DNA from: Oribacterium sp. KHPX15
GTDB lineage: Bacteria; Bacillota; Clostridia; Lachnospirales; Lachnospiraceae
DNA length: 64,000 nucleotides
Assembly (NCBI RefSeq): GCF_900107835.1
Contig: NZ_FNRG01000015.1
Span: 33,202 to 97,201, forward strand
Direction: 5' to 3'
In this document: piece after piece, positions 35,399-43,933 of the stretch
Numbering within the stretch: the stretch's first letter is position 1
Layout of the letters: every line of letters starts with the position of its first letter
Notes under the pieces: model-generated
Databases searched by the model: none
Seen by the model: only the letters and a program-made list of their open reading frames with translations
Told to the model about the DNA's origin: nothing
Made by a program: the position numbers and the translations under genes

Positions 35399-37189
35399 AT
35401 GGACGTTGTAAAAACACTTTCAAAGTCCATAAGAGAGTTTAAAAGTGTGGCCTGGAAGTCGCCCTTTTTTGTGGTATTAGAGTCTCTTGTGGAAACCATT
35501 ATCCCGTTTGTTACTGCTGAACTTATAAATCAGATCAAAGCAGGATGTGGCATGGATGTCATCACAAAATTCGGTGTAGTTTTGATAATCCTTGCAACGA
35601 TGTCTCTGACCTTCGGTGTCATCGCCGGCAATGCCAGTGCTACAGCCGCAACAGGTTTTTCAAGGAATCTTCGAAAGGATATTTTCTATAAGATACAGGA
35701 CTTTTCCTTTGAAAATATCGACAGGTTCCAGACCAGTTCCCTGGTTACCCGTATGACCACCGATATCCAGAACGTACAGCTTGCATTCATGATGCTGATA
35801 CGTATAGGTTTCAGAGCACCTATGATGCTGATCTTTTCCTTTGCAACAGCATTTATCATGGGTGGAAAGATGGCCTGGATCTTCGTTGCGGTTATCCCTA
35901 TCCTCGGAATAGGCCTCGCCATTGTAGTAAGGACAGTTATGCCGTTGTTCCGTGCAGTATTCAAAAAGTATGATGCCCTTAATGACTCTGTCCAGGAAAA
36001 TGTCACCGGTATGAGAGTTGTGAAGTCATTTGTACGTGAAGAGTACGAAAAGAAGAAGTTTGAAGCTGCAGCAGCAGATGTTCAGAGGGATTTCACCAAG
36101 GCGGAGAGAATACTTGCCATCAACAATCCTCTGATGCAGTTCTGCCTCTATGTGGTAATGCTTTTTGTTCTGAGCTTCGGTTCTTATCTTATCATCACAA
36201 CCAGGGGCTCAGCTCTTGACGTAGGACAGTTCTCGGCTCTTCTTACATACAGTTTCCAGATACTCATTTCACTCATGATGCTCAGCATGATTTTCGTTAT
36301 GGTGACCATCTCAGCCGAGTCGGCAGAGCGTATCGCAGAGGTACTGAGAGAAGAGAGTTCTCTTACAAACCCGGAGAATCCCGTTATGGAGGTTCAGAAC
36401 GGTTCCATAGATTTTGACAACGTAAGCTTTAAATATTCAAAAAAAGCGGAAAGATATGTTCTTTCAGACATTGACCTTCATATAAAGTCCGGAGAGACTA
36501 TCGGTATCATCGGCGGCACAGGTTCTTCAAAGTCCTCCCTTATCCAGCTCATCCCCAGACTTTATGATGTGACTGAGGGTACTGTCAGAGTAGGAGGTCT
36601 GGATGTAAAGCAGTATGATCTCAAGACTCTTCGTGATCAGGTTGCGGTAGTGCTTCAGAAGAATGTCCTTTTCTCAGGTACTATCAAGGAAAATCTTCGC
36701 TGGGGAAATCCGAAGGCTACTGATGAGGAGATCATCGAAGCCTGCAAGCTTGCCCAGGCAGACGAGTTTGTTCAGAGATTCCCGGACAAGTACGATACCT
36801 ACATTACTCAGGGCGGTACCAATGTTTCCGGAGGACAGAAGCAGCGCCTCTGTATCGCAAGAGCACTTCTTAAGAAACCAAAGGTTCTTATTCTCGATGA
36901 CTCCACCTCGGCGGTAGATACAAAGACAGATGCGCTTATCAGAAAGGGCTTTAAGGAATTTATCCCGGAGACCACAAAGATAATCATTGCACAGCGTGTA
37001 TCTTCTGTACAGGAGGCAGACCGAATCCTCATCCTTAAGGGTGGAAAGATACAGGATATCGGAAACCATGAGGAGCTTCTTTCAAGAAATACAACCTATC
37101 AGGAGCTTTACAAGGCACAGAATAAGGTGACCGAGGAGACAGCACCTGCTTCAGATGCTGAAGAAAATAACGAAGGAGGTGTTAACTGA
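35399..37189 (+). CDS. Heterodimeric ABC exporter, subunit with degenerate ATP site (pair 2)
   Basis: The 596-residue protein has six membrane helices and an ATPase domain. The signature is VSGGQKQR, Walker B is VLILDDSTSAVD with Asp in place of the catalytic Glu, and the switch His is Gln (IAQRVSS). The Walker A is GGTGSSKSS, where the Gly before Lys is Ser, an unusual change not seen in the pair-1 subunit. The partner starts at 37189, sharing one base (TGATG). AAGGAG precedes the ATG. Role: drug or metabolite export together with the partner. Confidence 0.9.
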   Translation: MDVVKTLSKSIREFKSVAWKSPFFVVLESLVETIIPFVTAELINQIKAGCGMDVITKFGVVLIILATMSLTFGVIAGNASATAATGFSRNLRKDIFYKIQDFSFENIDRFQTSSLVTRMTTDIQNVQLAFMMLIRIGFRAPMMLIFSFATAFIMGGKMAWIFVAVIPILGIGLAIVVRTVMPLFRAVFKKYDALNDSVQENVTGMRVVKSFVREEYEKKKFEAAAADVQRDFTKAERILAINNPLMQFCLYVVMLFVLSFGSYLIITTRGSALDVGQFSALLTYSFQILISLMMLSMIFVMVTISAESAERIAEVLREESSLTNPENPVMEVQNGSIDFDNVSFKYSKKAERYVLSDIDLHIKSGETIGIIGGTGSSKSSLIQLIPRLYDVTEGTVRVGGLDVKQYDLKTLRDQVAVVLQKNVLFSGTIKENLRWGNPKATDEEIIEACKLAQADEFVQRFPDKYDTYITQGGTNVSGGQKQRLCIARALLKKPKVLILDDSTSAVDTKTDALIRKGFKEFIPETTKIIIAQRVSSVQEADRILILKGGKIQDIGNHEELLSRNTTYQELYKAQNKVTEETAPASDAEENNEGGVN

Positions 37190-39084
37190 TGGAAAAGAAA
37201 AGAACACTTCCGAATAGTAAGGTTATGGGCAGACTGATAAAGCTCTTGTTTTCATTCTACCCGAAGCTGATTCCATTTACCCTTGTATGTATATTTATAA
37301 ATGCCATAGTAAGTGCCATACCATCAATGTTTCAGCAGAAGGTAATTGCAATCATTGAACAGAACTGGCAAAGCGGAGACTGGGATTCGGTATCTGGAGA
37401 GATTCTTGGTCTTGTGGCAACATTGGCGGTTCTCTATGCAATTTCACTCCTTGCAGGTTTTGTCTACAATCAGTGCATGGCCATCATTACGCAGGGTTCT
37501 CTCAAGAAGCTCCGTGTTAAGCTTTTTGACGAAATGCAGGATCTTCCCATAAGATATTTTGACAGTCATGAGCATGGAGATATCATGTCTTACTACACCA
37601 ATGACGTTGATACTTTGAGACAGCTCATATCACAGTCAATTCCTCAGCTTATGGTTTCTGCCATCTCTGTTATCACTATTTTCTGCCTTATGATGTACTA
37701 CAGCATCTGGCTTACAATCATCGTTGTTGGCGGCGTTTTCGTCATGACAAAGGTAGTAAAGAAGGTGGGCGGAGGCTCAGGAAAATACTTCATGAAGCAG
37801 CAGGCAGAACTTGGAAAAACCGAGGGCTTCATCCAGGAGATGATGAACGGACAGAAGGTCATCAAGGTCTTTAACCATGAAGAGGCTGCTAAAGCGGACT
37901 TCGATAAGGTAAATGATGAGCTCTTCAGGGTTGCGGAAAAGGCCAATAAATATGCCAATACCCTGATGCCGATCCTTGGAAATATCGGAAACATCATGTA
38001 TGTTATTCTGGCTTTCGCCGGCGGGCTTTTGCTTTTCCTCAAGGTGCCGAACTTAAGCTTCAGCGGAATTGCTCTGGGCATAAGCATTACCGTTCCTTTC
38101 CTTGGAATGGAAAAGCAGTTTGCAGGTCAGATAGGCGGTATATCACAGCAGATCAATGCTATTGTAATGGGACTTGCGGGAGCAGGACGTATATTTGCTC
38201 TTATGGATGAAATGCCGGAAGAGGATGAGGGTTACGTGACTCTTGTAAGCTGCAAAGAGGAAAACGGTCAGATATCAGAAACTTCGGAGTCTACGGAAAT
38301 GTGGGCATGGAAACGTGCTAAAGAGGATGGCAGTTTTGAGTACAGAAAGCTGGCAGGAGACGTAGTTCTCAAGGACGTGGATTTCTCCTATGACGGAAAA
38401 CACTCAGTTCTTCACAAGGTTAATGTTTTCGCCCGTCCGGGACAGAAGGTTGCATTTGTTGGTGCCACCGGTGCAGGAAAAACCACCATTACAAACCTTA
38501 TCAACCGTTTCTATGAGATACAGGAAGGTACCATCACCTATGACGGTATCGACATTAAGAAGATAAAGAAGGCGGATCTCAGACATTCCCTCGGAATCAT
38601 CCTTCAGGACACTGTGCTTTTCACGGGAACTGTTATGGATAATATCCGTTACGGAAAGCTTGATGCCACAGATGAGGAGTGTATGGCTGCGGCAAGACTT
38701 GCGGGAGCCGATGATTTTATACAGAGACTTCCTGAGGGCTATAACACAAAGCTCCTGTCCAATGGTTCAAACCTGTCCCAGGGACAGAGACAGCTCATTT
38801 CCATCGCAAGAGCAGCAGTTGCAGATCCTCCTGTTATGATCATGGACGAGGCTACCTCATCCATCGACACACATACAGAGGCAATAGTTCAGAGAGGTAT
38901 GGATGCCCTTATGGCAGGACGTACGGTATTTGTCATTGCCCACAGACTAAGCACTGTCCAGAATTCAGATGTCATCATGGTTCTCGATCACGGTAATATC
39001 ATCGAGAGAGGTTCTCATGATGAGCTGATAGCTGCAAAGGGAAATTACTATCAGTTGTATACAGGTGCATTTGAACTTGAATAA
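37189..39084 (+). CDS. Heterodimeric ABC exporter, catalytic subunit (pair 2)
   Basis: The 631-residue partner has Walker A GATGAGKTT, Walker B VMIMDEATSSID with catalytic Glu, switch His in IAHRLST and a degenerate LSQGQ signature, so the heterodimer has one consensus and one degenerate site like pair 1. An insertion of about 40 residues rich in Glu/Ser/Thr (~345-385) precedes the ATPase domain. Pairs 1 and 2 are paralogous but differ clearly in linkers and tails. The downstream region carries a long hairpin at 39107. Confidence 0.9.
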   Translation: MEKKRTLPNSKVMGRLIKLLFSFYPKLIPFTLVCIFINAIVSAIPSMFQQKVIAIIEQNWQSGDWDSVSGEILGLVATLAVLYAISLLAGFVYNQCMAIITQGSLKKLRVKLFDEMQDLPIRYFDSHEHGDIMSYYTNDVDTLRQLISQSIPQLMVSAISVITIFCLMMYYSIWLTIIVVGGVFVMTKVVKKVGGGSGKYFMKQQAELGKTEGFIQEMMNGQKVIKVFNHEEAAKADFDKVNDELFRVAEKANKYANTLMPILGNIGNIMYVILAFAGGLLLFLKVPNLSFSGIALGISITVPFLGMEKQFAGQIGGISQQINAIVMGLAGAGRIFALMDEMPEEDEGYVTLVSCKEENGQISETSESTEMWAWKRAKEDGSFEYRKLAGDVVLKDVDFSYDGKHSVLHKVNVFARPGQKVAFVGATGAGKTTITNLINRFYEIQEGTITYDGIDIKKIKKADLRHSLGIILQDTVLFTGTVMDNIRYGKLDATDEECMAAARLAGADDFIQRLPEGYNTKLLSNGSNLSQGQRQLISIARAAVADPPVMIMDEATSSIDTHTEAIVQRGMDALMAGRTVFVIAHRLSTVQNSDVIMVLDHGNIIERGSHDELIAAKGNYYQLYTGAFELE

Positions 39085-39106
39085 TTGAAGATATGATGGT
39101 ATAAGT

Positions 39107-39157
39107 TTAAAGTCCATCTTCCGAACTTGAGGAGAACAAGTGGAAGATGGACTTTAA
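39107..39157 (+). repeat. Long interrupted hairpin after the second ABC pair
   Basis: Arms of 16 bp (TTAAAGTCCATCTTCC / GGAAGATGGACTTTAA) are extended inward by ACTTG/CAAGT. The 3' side lacks a T-run, so it may be a folding element or a mobile-repeat relic rather than a classical terminator. Confidence 0.6.
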
Positions 39158-39236
39158 CTGCGCTTAGGGGAATAATATGGAGCGCTGAGCAATGGTCCAT
39201 ACCATTGAAAAAACTAATAATCTTAAGAGGTAAGCT

Positions 39237-41282
39237 TTGAGAGAGCAATCGGGGAATGATCACCTCAGGTCAAACTACAAAGGACCAAGGGCTGAGAGAA
39301 ATATTGGGGAAAGAGATAAAAATGCGGACCGGGTAAAAAAGACGGATCGCGTAAAAAAGACTGGCCATATAAAAAAAGCTGGCCACGTAAAAAGGACAGT
39401 GAATTATCCTAAAAGAGTGTTACTGTCTGAAGGGGAAGTTGAAAGGTTTCTGGAATCAGATTATCACGGGGAAAGTTCTGAATATACAGGACCCGGGAGA
39501 CAGATAAAAGTAGAGAGTATCGGAAAAACTCTGGGAATAGATAAAAGCGGTGATTATAGTATTGAGAAGGTTGATCGTTCGGATTTTGGCAGGAGCCGTA
39601 GAAAATCCGATGGAAAAAGGATAAATAAGAGGAAAAACCCAGATAAGAGAGACAGGACAGTTAAGAGTAATAACATTGAGAATAAAGAAGTTGATCTGAT
39701 CTTCGGAGAAGACTTGACAAAGGATAAGACCGGGAAATATTTATTTGAAAATTCCGGGGTACATGCAGGCGATAATTCAAAAAGCAGTTTAAATCATGGT
39801 TCCGGCAGTGATTCAGTTGTTGATTCTGAGAGAACCAGAGTATTTTTAAATACCAGACAGAGCAACTATTCAGGTTCACGTTCCGAAAGAATCCTGCAAA
39901 GCCGGGAAAGAAGAGAAACAGAAGAAAGATTCAGCGATGTAAGACCTTATTTGGAAGAAGATGAAGAGGAAGAAAGACTTAAGGGGAGAAGCCGGTGGAA
40001 ACTGCTTTTCCTGGCAATAGGTTTGTTCCTTGTGATATATGAGATCATTATGATCACAGTGATTACCCTGAAACCTCAGTCGGGGGACAAAGTAAGATCG
40101 GTTATGCTTCAGCTTCAAAGTGCCGCTGCAGACAAAAATAAAGGTGATGAAACGGCGAATGCTGAAGGAGAAATTTTAACAGAATCCACAGAGGCTGCTG
40201 CAGAGGAATCATCTGAGCCTGAGACATTAACAGAAGAAACCACAACTCATGTTAATGAAAGCGGCGCCGTTTTTGTGGAAAATCCTGTTATGACTGAGGA
40301 AGCCGGAGCCATAGGAGCGGCTGAATTTCAACCTGTGGAACTTATGTTTTCCGGAGATGTGTACCTCAGTGACCATGTAATGGAAGCATATCAGGCTTCC
40401 GGAAATATTACAGGAGTGGTTTCTCAGGCATACCTTGATGAAATAAAGTCGGCAGATTACTTTGTTGTCAATGAAGAATTTCCGTTCAGTAACAGAGGAA
40501 CTCCGGCAGAGGATAAGCAGTACACCTTTGAGGTTGATCCTTCAAAAGTGGACATGTTTAAGGAAATGGGTATCAATCTGGTTACCCTGGCCAATAATCA
40601 TACTCTGGATTTTGGAACGGATGCCCTTCTGGATACGCTTGATACTTTGGATAAAGCCGGGATCAGTCATGTGGGCGCCGGAGAGAATATAGAAGAGGCA
40701 TCAGAGCCTGTTATGGTAAACATAAAGGGCAGGAAGATTGCTTTTATCGGAGCAACCAGAGTTATGCCGGTAGGGGAATGGGAAGCAGGTAAAACATCAC
40801 CGGGGCTTCTGTCAGCCTACGACCCATCAAACCTGATTGAAGAGATCGGGCAGGCTAAAGAGCAGGCTGATCTTGTTGTGGTTTATATTCACTGGGGAGA
40901 AGAAAGTAAGGAGATGCCTAATGAGATTCAAACGACATTGGCCCATGATATAGTGGACGCCGGTGCTGATCTTGTTGTGGGAGCTCACCCTCATGTTCTC
41001 CAGGGAATTGAGTTTTATAAAGATGTTCCTATCGTATACAGCCTTGGAAACTTTGTATTCGGAAGTTCCATACCGAGGACGGCACTTCTTAAGGTGACTG
41101 TCGATGAGACCATGGAAGGTGCGGAAGACCTGAAGCTGCAGCTTATTCCCGGAAAATCCTCGGCAGGATATACAAGAACCCTGTCGGATTCAGCAGACAA
41201 GGCGGAACTTTATTCCTACATTGAGAGCATTAGTACAGGAATCTCCATTGGCGAAGATGGTACAGTAACTGCATCGCAATAA
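39237..41282 (+). CDS. CapA-family membrane-anchored metallophosphatase-like protein
   Basis: The 681-residue protein has a long basic, disordered cytosolic N-terminus (~1-250), one membrane segment at ~257-280 (RWKLLFLAIGLFLVIYEII), and an extracellular CapA/PgsA domain (~360-640). The latter shows FSGDVYL, NEEFPFSNRG, LANNHTLDFG, HWGEES and GAHPHVLQG, the metallophosphatase-like motifs of poly-gamma-glutamate synthesis proteins. CapA proteins take part in capsule polyglutamate export, but capB and capC are absent here. TTG 39237 is preceded by AAGAGG. The N-terminal tail contains four tandem 6-residue repeats of the type [D/G]-[R/H]-[V/I]-K-[K/R]-[T/A] at 39327-39398. Confidence 0.85.
   Translation: MREQSGNDHLRSNYKGPRAERNIGERDKNADRVKKTDRVKKTGHIKKAGHVKRTVNYPKRVLLSEGEVERFLESDYHGESSEYTGPGRQIKVESIGKTLGIDKSGDYSIEKVDRSDFGRSRRKSDGKRINKRKNPDKRDRTVKSNNIENKEVDLIFGEDLTKDKTGKYLFENSGVHAGDNSKSSLNHGSGSDSVVDSERTRVFLNTRQSNYSGSRSERILQSRERRETEERFSDVRPYLEEDEEEERLKGRSRWKLLFLAIGLFLVIYEIIMITVITLKPQSGDKVRSVMLQLQSAAADKNKGDETANAEGEILTESTEAAAEESSEPETLTEETTTHVNESGAVFVENPVMTEEAGAIGAAEFQPVELMFSGDVYLSDHVMEAYQASGNITGVVSQAYLDEIKSADYFVVNEEFPFSNRGTPAEDKQYTFEVDPSKVDMFKEMGINLVTLANNHTLDFGTDALLDTLDTLDKAGISHVGAGENIEEASEPVMVNIKGRKIAFIGATRVMPVGEWEAGKTSPGLLSAYDPSNLIEEIGQAKEQADLVVVYIHWGEESKEMPNEIQTTLAHDIVDAGADLVVGAHPHVLQGIEFYKDVPIVYSLGNFVFGSSIPRTALLKVTVDETMEGAEDLKLQLIPGKSSAGYTRTLSDSADKAELYSYIESISTGISIGEDGTVTASQ
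39327..39398 (+). repeat. Four tandem 18-bp coding repeats in the CapA-like gene
   Basis: They encode DRVKKT, DRVKKT, GHIKKA and GHVKRT in tandem. The copies differ at several bases, so they are not a very recent expansion. They add ~14 positive charges near the cytosolic end of the protein. Confidence 0.7.
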
Positions 41283-41466
41283 TTCTCATGTGACAGTAAC
41301 TACCGGTGAGCAGCAGACAGCTACAATGGGGACGGGGCTGACTGTTATATCAGTGAAGATTTTTCTTTATGTGAGAATGCCATCATTGGTTGACAACCCC
41401 TTTTAAAATCGGTAAACTTATGTGGCATGAAAAACGAAGGGCAGAAAACCGTTTCTGCCCGGGTTG
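41283..41466. other. Gap between the CapA-like gene and tRNA-Thr
   Basis: Besides the tRNA promoter, this stretch holds a half-copy of the repeat motif (AATGGGGACGG at 41324-41334) and no open reading frame. I see nothing else in it. Confidence 0.4.
41390..41418 (+). promoter_or_regulatory. Sigma-A promoter of the tRNA-Thr gene
   Basis: A perfect TTGACA is separated by 17 nt from TAAACT, about 50 nt before the tRNA. Confidence 0.65.
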
Positions 41467-41539
41467 GCTACTGTAGCACAGTCGGTAGTGCATCTGATTC
41501 GTAATCAGAAGGTCACCGGTTCAAGTCCGGTCAGTAGCT
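41467..41539 (+). tRNA. tRNA-Thr (anticodon CGU)
   Basis: A full cloverleaf can be drawn: acceptor GCTACTG/CAGTAGC (7 perfect pairs), D stem GCAC/GTGC with loop AGTCGGTA, anticodon stem TCTGA/TCAGA with loop TTCGTAA (anticodon CGT), T stem ACCGG/CCGGT with loop TTCAAGT, discriminator T. CCA is not encoded. It reads ACG codons. A terminator with G-T pair follows at 41623. Confidence 0.92.
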
Positions 41540-41622
41540 CGATATTCTCTTGTGACAGCAGTATTGCCAATCAAACCATTTTGGCTACCGTTAAATCGTA
41601 AAGTGAATATTACCGAAGACAG

Positions 41623-41660
41623 GTCCTGGTTCCGGATGCGAGGAATCAGGACATTTTTTT
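41623..41660 (+). terminator. Intrinsic terminator downstream of tRNA-Thr
   Basis: Arms GTCCTGGTTCC and GGAATCAGGAC (one G-T pair) enclose GGATGCGA and are followed by ATTTTTTT. It lies 84 nt after the tRNA; nothing between them looks like a second tRNA. Confidence 0.75.
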
Positions 41661-41757
41661 GGTTATAAATAAAATATATACCTCGCCTACTTGCATATAT
41701 AAACCCTTTAAGGTTAAACTAGGAAAGTCGTTGTGGAAAAATTTTTATAGGAGTCAT

Positions 41758-42507
41758 ATGAAAAATATTAAAAAAATTGTCACCGGCGTGCTCACAGTAA
41801 TGATGATCACAGCAGCATCCGGCCTGGCATTTGCAGATAATAATGATATCACATGGATGGACGCCAACAACGATGGCGTATCAGAACCTTATTATTTCAA
41901 TGTTGATGGGACTTTTACATTGGCCTCAAACTGGGGAGATGTAAACACGTCATTTTCTTTTTCGCTGGGTGATTCAGCCCAAAGTGAAGCTGTAGGAGAG
42001 ACTTCCGATGCCAACACAGGCTCCGTGGAGGCAGCCGTTTCTACACCGGCCATGAATATGACCCCGGGTGCCACAGCTTCCTCAGGTCAGTCTGATGCCT
42101 CAGCAGAGGTCAGCACAAACACTGCCGGACGTAAGGATATAGTGAATTTTGCGAGACAGTACGTAGGTGTCGGTGTTTTAAGATATGGAACAGGCAACAG
42201 CCTCAGCGGTCCGGCGGATTGCTCAGGATTCACACAGGCTGTATACAGAACCTTCGGTATCTCACTTCCGAGAAGCTCCAGAGAGCAGGCTGCAAGCGCT
42301 CCAAAATATGTAACAGAGGCAGAGATGCTTCCCGGCGACCTGATTTTCTACGGCAGCAGTATTGGCAGTGTCAGACATGTAGCCATCTACACCGGAGATA
42401 ATTCCATTGTTCACGCTACTAACAGCCGACGCGGATGGGTATTTGAGGATGCAGGCAGCAGTGCTATACACTATGAAAATATAGCTGCCATCGGAAGATA
42501 CTGGTAA
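41758..42507 (+). CDS. Secreted NlpC/P60 peptidoglycan hydrolase
   Basis: The 249-residue protein starts with a signal peptide (MKNIKKIVTGVLTVMM..., cut near AFA/D at ~27). A Ser/Ala/Thr-rich linker (~75-125) leads to a C-terminal NlpC/P60 domain with catalytic Cys in GPADCSGFTQAVY, His in VRHVAIYTGD and the third polar residue His near IVHATN. It cleaves stem peptides in the cell wall. ATG 41758 is preceded by AGGAG; the open frame upstream lacks a signal sequence. A dispersed-element copy and terminator follow. Confidence 0.9.
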   Translation: MKNIKKIVTGVLTVMMITAASGLAFADNNDITWMDANNDGVSEPYYFNVDGTFTLASNWGDVNTSFSFSLGDSAQSEAVGETSDANTGSVEAAVSTPAMNMTPGATASSGQSDASAEVSTNTAGRKDIVNFARQYVGVGVLRYGTGNSLSGPADCSGFTQAVYRTFGISLPRSSREQAASAPKYVTEAEMLPGDLIFYGSSIGSVRHVAIYTGDNSIVHATNSRRGWVFEDAGSSAIHYENIAAIGRYW

Positions 42508-42517
42508 ATTGTATAGA

Positions 42518-42580
42518 GCCTATCAGATCTCAGTCTGAGTGTCAGATATTCAGGCTCAAAAATCAGCGTTAACGGAGAAG
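42518..42580 (+). repeat. 62-nt dispersed element, copy C (diverged)
   Basis: It shares the pattern ATCAGATCT..CAG/CTG..GTGTCAGATAT..CAGGCT..AAAAAT with copies A and B, but with small gaps and ~70% similarity by eye. It lies in the 3' region of the NlpC/P60 gene, not in a promoter region. Confidence 0.5.
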
Positions 42581-42591
42581 TTAAGATAAAG

Positions 42592-42622
42592 ATGCAGTTT
42601 CCTTCGGGAGACTGCATTTTTT
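42592..42622 (+). terminator. Intrinsic terminator after the NlpC/P60 gene
   Basis: The stem ATGCAGTTTCC / GGAGACTGCAT contains one T-G pair around a TTCG tetraloop and is followed by six T. Confidence 0.85.
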
Positions 42623-42633
42623 GTATCTTTATA

Positions 42634-42642
42634 TGCTATAAT
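42634..42642 (+). promoter_or_regulatory. Extended -10 promoter of the zinc-ribbon genes
   Basis: TGCTATAAT is a perfect extended -10 located 38 nt upstream of the ATG at 42680, immediately after a terminator. Confidence 0.55.
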
Positions 42643-42679
42643 TCTAAACGTACATTTTCTTAAAGAAGGACAGAGAATA

Positions 42680-43075
42680 ATGTTTTTTATTTTTGGAATC
42701 AATAACGGTCGCAAGGACCTGGAATATAATCAGCAGATGACTTGTGATGTATGCGGGAGGATGGGGAGATTCAAGGTTTTTATGACTTATATGACATTAA
42801 CCTTGTTTTTTATTCCTGTATTTAAGTGGGGGAGGACTTACTACGTGGAAACCTCCTGCTGCGGATCCCTGTATGAGCTCAGACCTGAGATCGGAAAAGC
42901 CATTGAGTGGGGGGATAATGTTTCCATCAGTACAAATGACCTTTATCTGAGACAGCGCGGGGCAGGAGCAAGAAGTGAAAAGACTACAACAAAAATCTGC
43001 TATGGCTGTGCTTATGAGACTTCTGAGGATTTTGAATACTGCCCGAAGTGTGGGAAGAAGTTTTCAGAAGATTGA
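42680..43075 (+). CDS. Zinc-ribbon protein with a hydrophobic segment
   Basis: The 131-residue protein has two metal-binding pairs: CDVCG with CCG in the N-terminal half, and CYGCA...CPKCG at the C-terminus. Between the first pairs lies a hydrophobic stretch (FMTYMTLTLFFIPVF) that may insert in the membrane. I do not recognise a functional family. It is followed by another zinc-ribbon membrane protein, with which it probably works. GAAGGA precedes the ATG. Confidence 0.7.
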   Translation: MFFIFGINNGRKDLEYNQQMTCDVCGRMGRFKVFMTYMTLTLFFIPVFKWGRTYYVETSCCGSLYELRPEIGKAIEWGDNVSISTNDLYLRQRGAGARSEKTTTKICYGCAYETSEDFEYCPKCGKKFSED

Positions 43076-43110
43076 TATGATTCTTGATTTTACTGTGAGG
43101 ATGATGTGAT

Positions 43111-43911
43111 ATGGAGTTGAGTTCAGCAGCTTTAGGACCGCTTTTGAACCTGGCGGTTTTTATAATAATAGGTGGTTTCATTTCTTATAAGATATGGAGA
43201 TTTCGAAGATCCATCATGGGACAGGCACTGCAAATCCTGGCAAGGTCCATTGTGACAGGTGAAGGTATTACGGACGAAGAGGAAATATCCGCAACACCAA
43301 AGTCACTGTCTTCAATGGATTCACTTTACATTCCTAGGATAGAAAAGGACTTTCCGGAGTTCAGCTGGAATGAGTGGAGGTCACGTATCCAGAATGCAGT
43401 GGTTCTCAGAATGCAGGCAATTGACGAAAGGGCTCCCGAGCTTCTTAGCGAGTACCCGGTAATTATGAAAGAAGTTGAGACTCTCATAACAAACGATAGT
43501 GAAGTTTCTTCCGGGATGGCATACTCTGAGGATAAGCTTGAATACAAAAACAGATATGCTTATAAGACTGTGGTTTCAGGTTACTTACGGGGAGCAGGAG
43601 CCTGCACCATACATGCCCAGACTTCAGCCAGCTATGAACGAAAAGTTAAGGTGGGTACCAAAGCCAATGCTTCCAAAGAGTCAGATTCAGGCTGGAAGAT
43701 GAGAAAGATTCAGACTGTTTTCCATACGGAGCTTGTGTATGTTCAGGATGCTGAGAAAACCCAGGGAAAGATGTTAGGCTATAATTGTCCTAACTGCGGA
43801 GCGCCTGTTAAGGGCCTCGGATCGAAAGTATGCCCATATTGCGGCACCGGATTGGAATCCTTAAACATCAGGGTCTGGACCATCAATAAGATAGTTGAAG
43901 ACAGGAAATAA
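43111..43911 (+). CDS. Membrane-anchored zinc-ribbon protein, possible Tim44-like domain
   Basis: The 266-residue protein has an N-terminal membrane segment (~8-25), a middle soluble domain (~75-215) with alternating helices and strands, and a C-terminal zinc ribbon (CPNCGAPVKGLGSKVCPYCG, positions ~228-247). The layout, with a membrane anchor followed by a globular domain rich in EWRSRIQNAVVLRMQA-type helices, recalls Tim44-like proteins, but I would not assert this. It is 35 nt after another zinc-ribbon gene. Function unknown. Confidence 0.65.
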   Translation: MELSSAALGPLLNLAVFIIIGGFISYKIWRFRRSIMGQALQILARSIVTGEGITDEEEISATPKSLSSMDSLYIPRIEKDFPEFSWNEWRSRIQNAVVLRMQAIDERAPELLSEYPVIMKEVETLITNDSEVSSGMAYSEDKLEYKNRYAYKTVVSGYLRGAGACTIHAQTSASYERKVKVGTKANASKESDSGWKMRKIQTVFHTELVYVQDAEKTQGKMLGYNCPNCGAPVKGLGSKVCPYCGTGLESLNIRVWTINKIVEDRK

Positions 43912-43933
43912 TGATAAGTCATGGAGGTAACAT

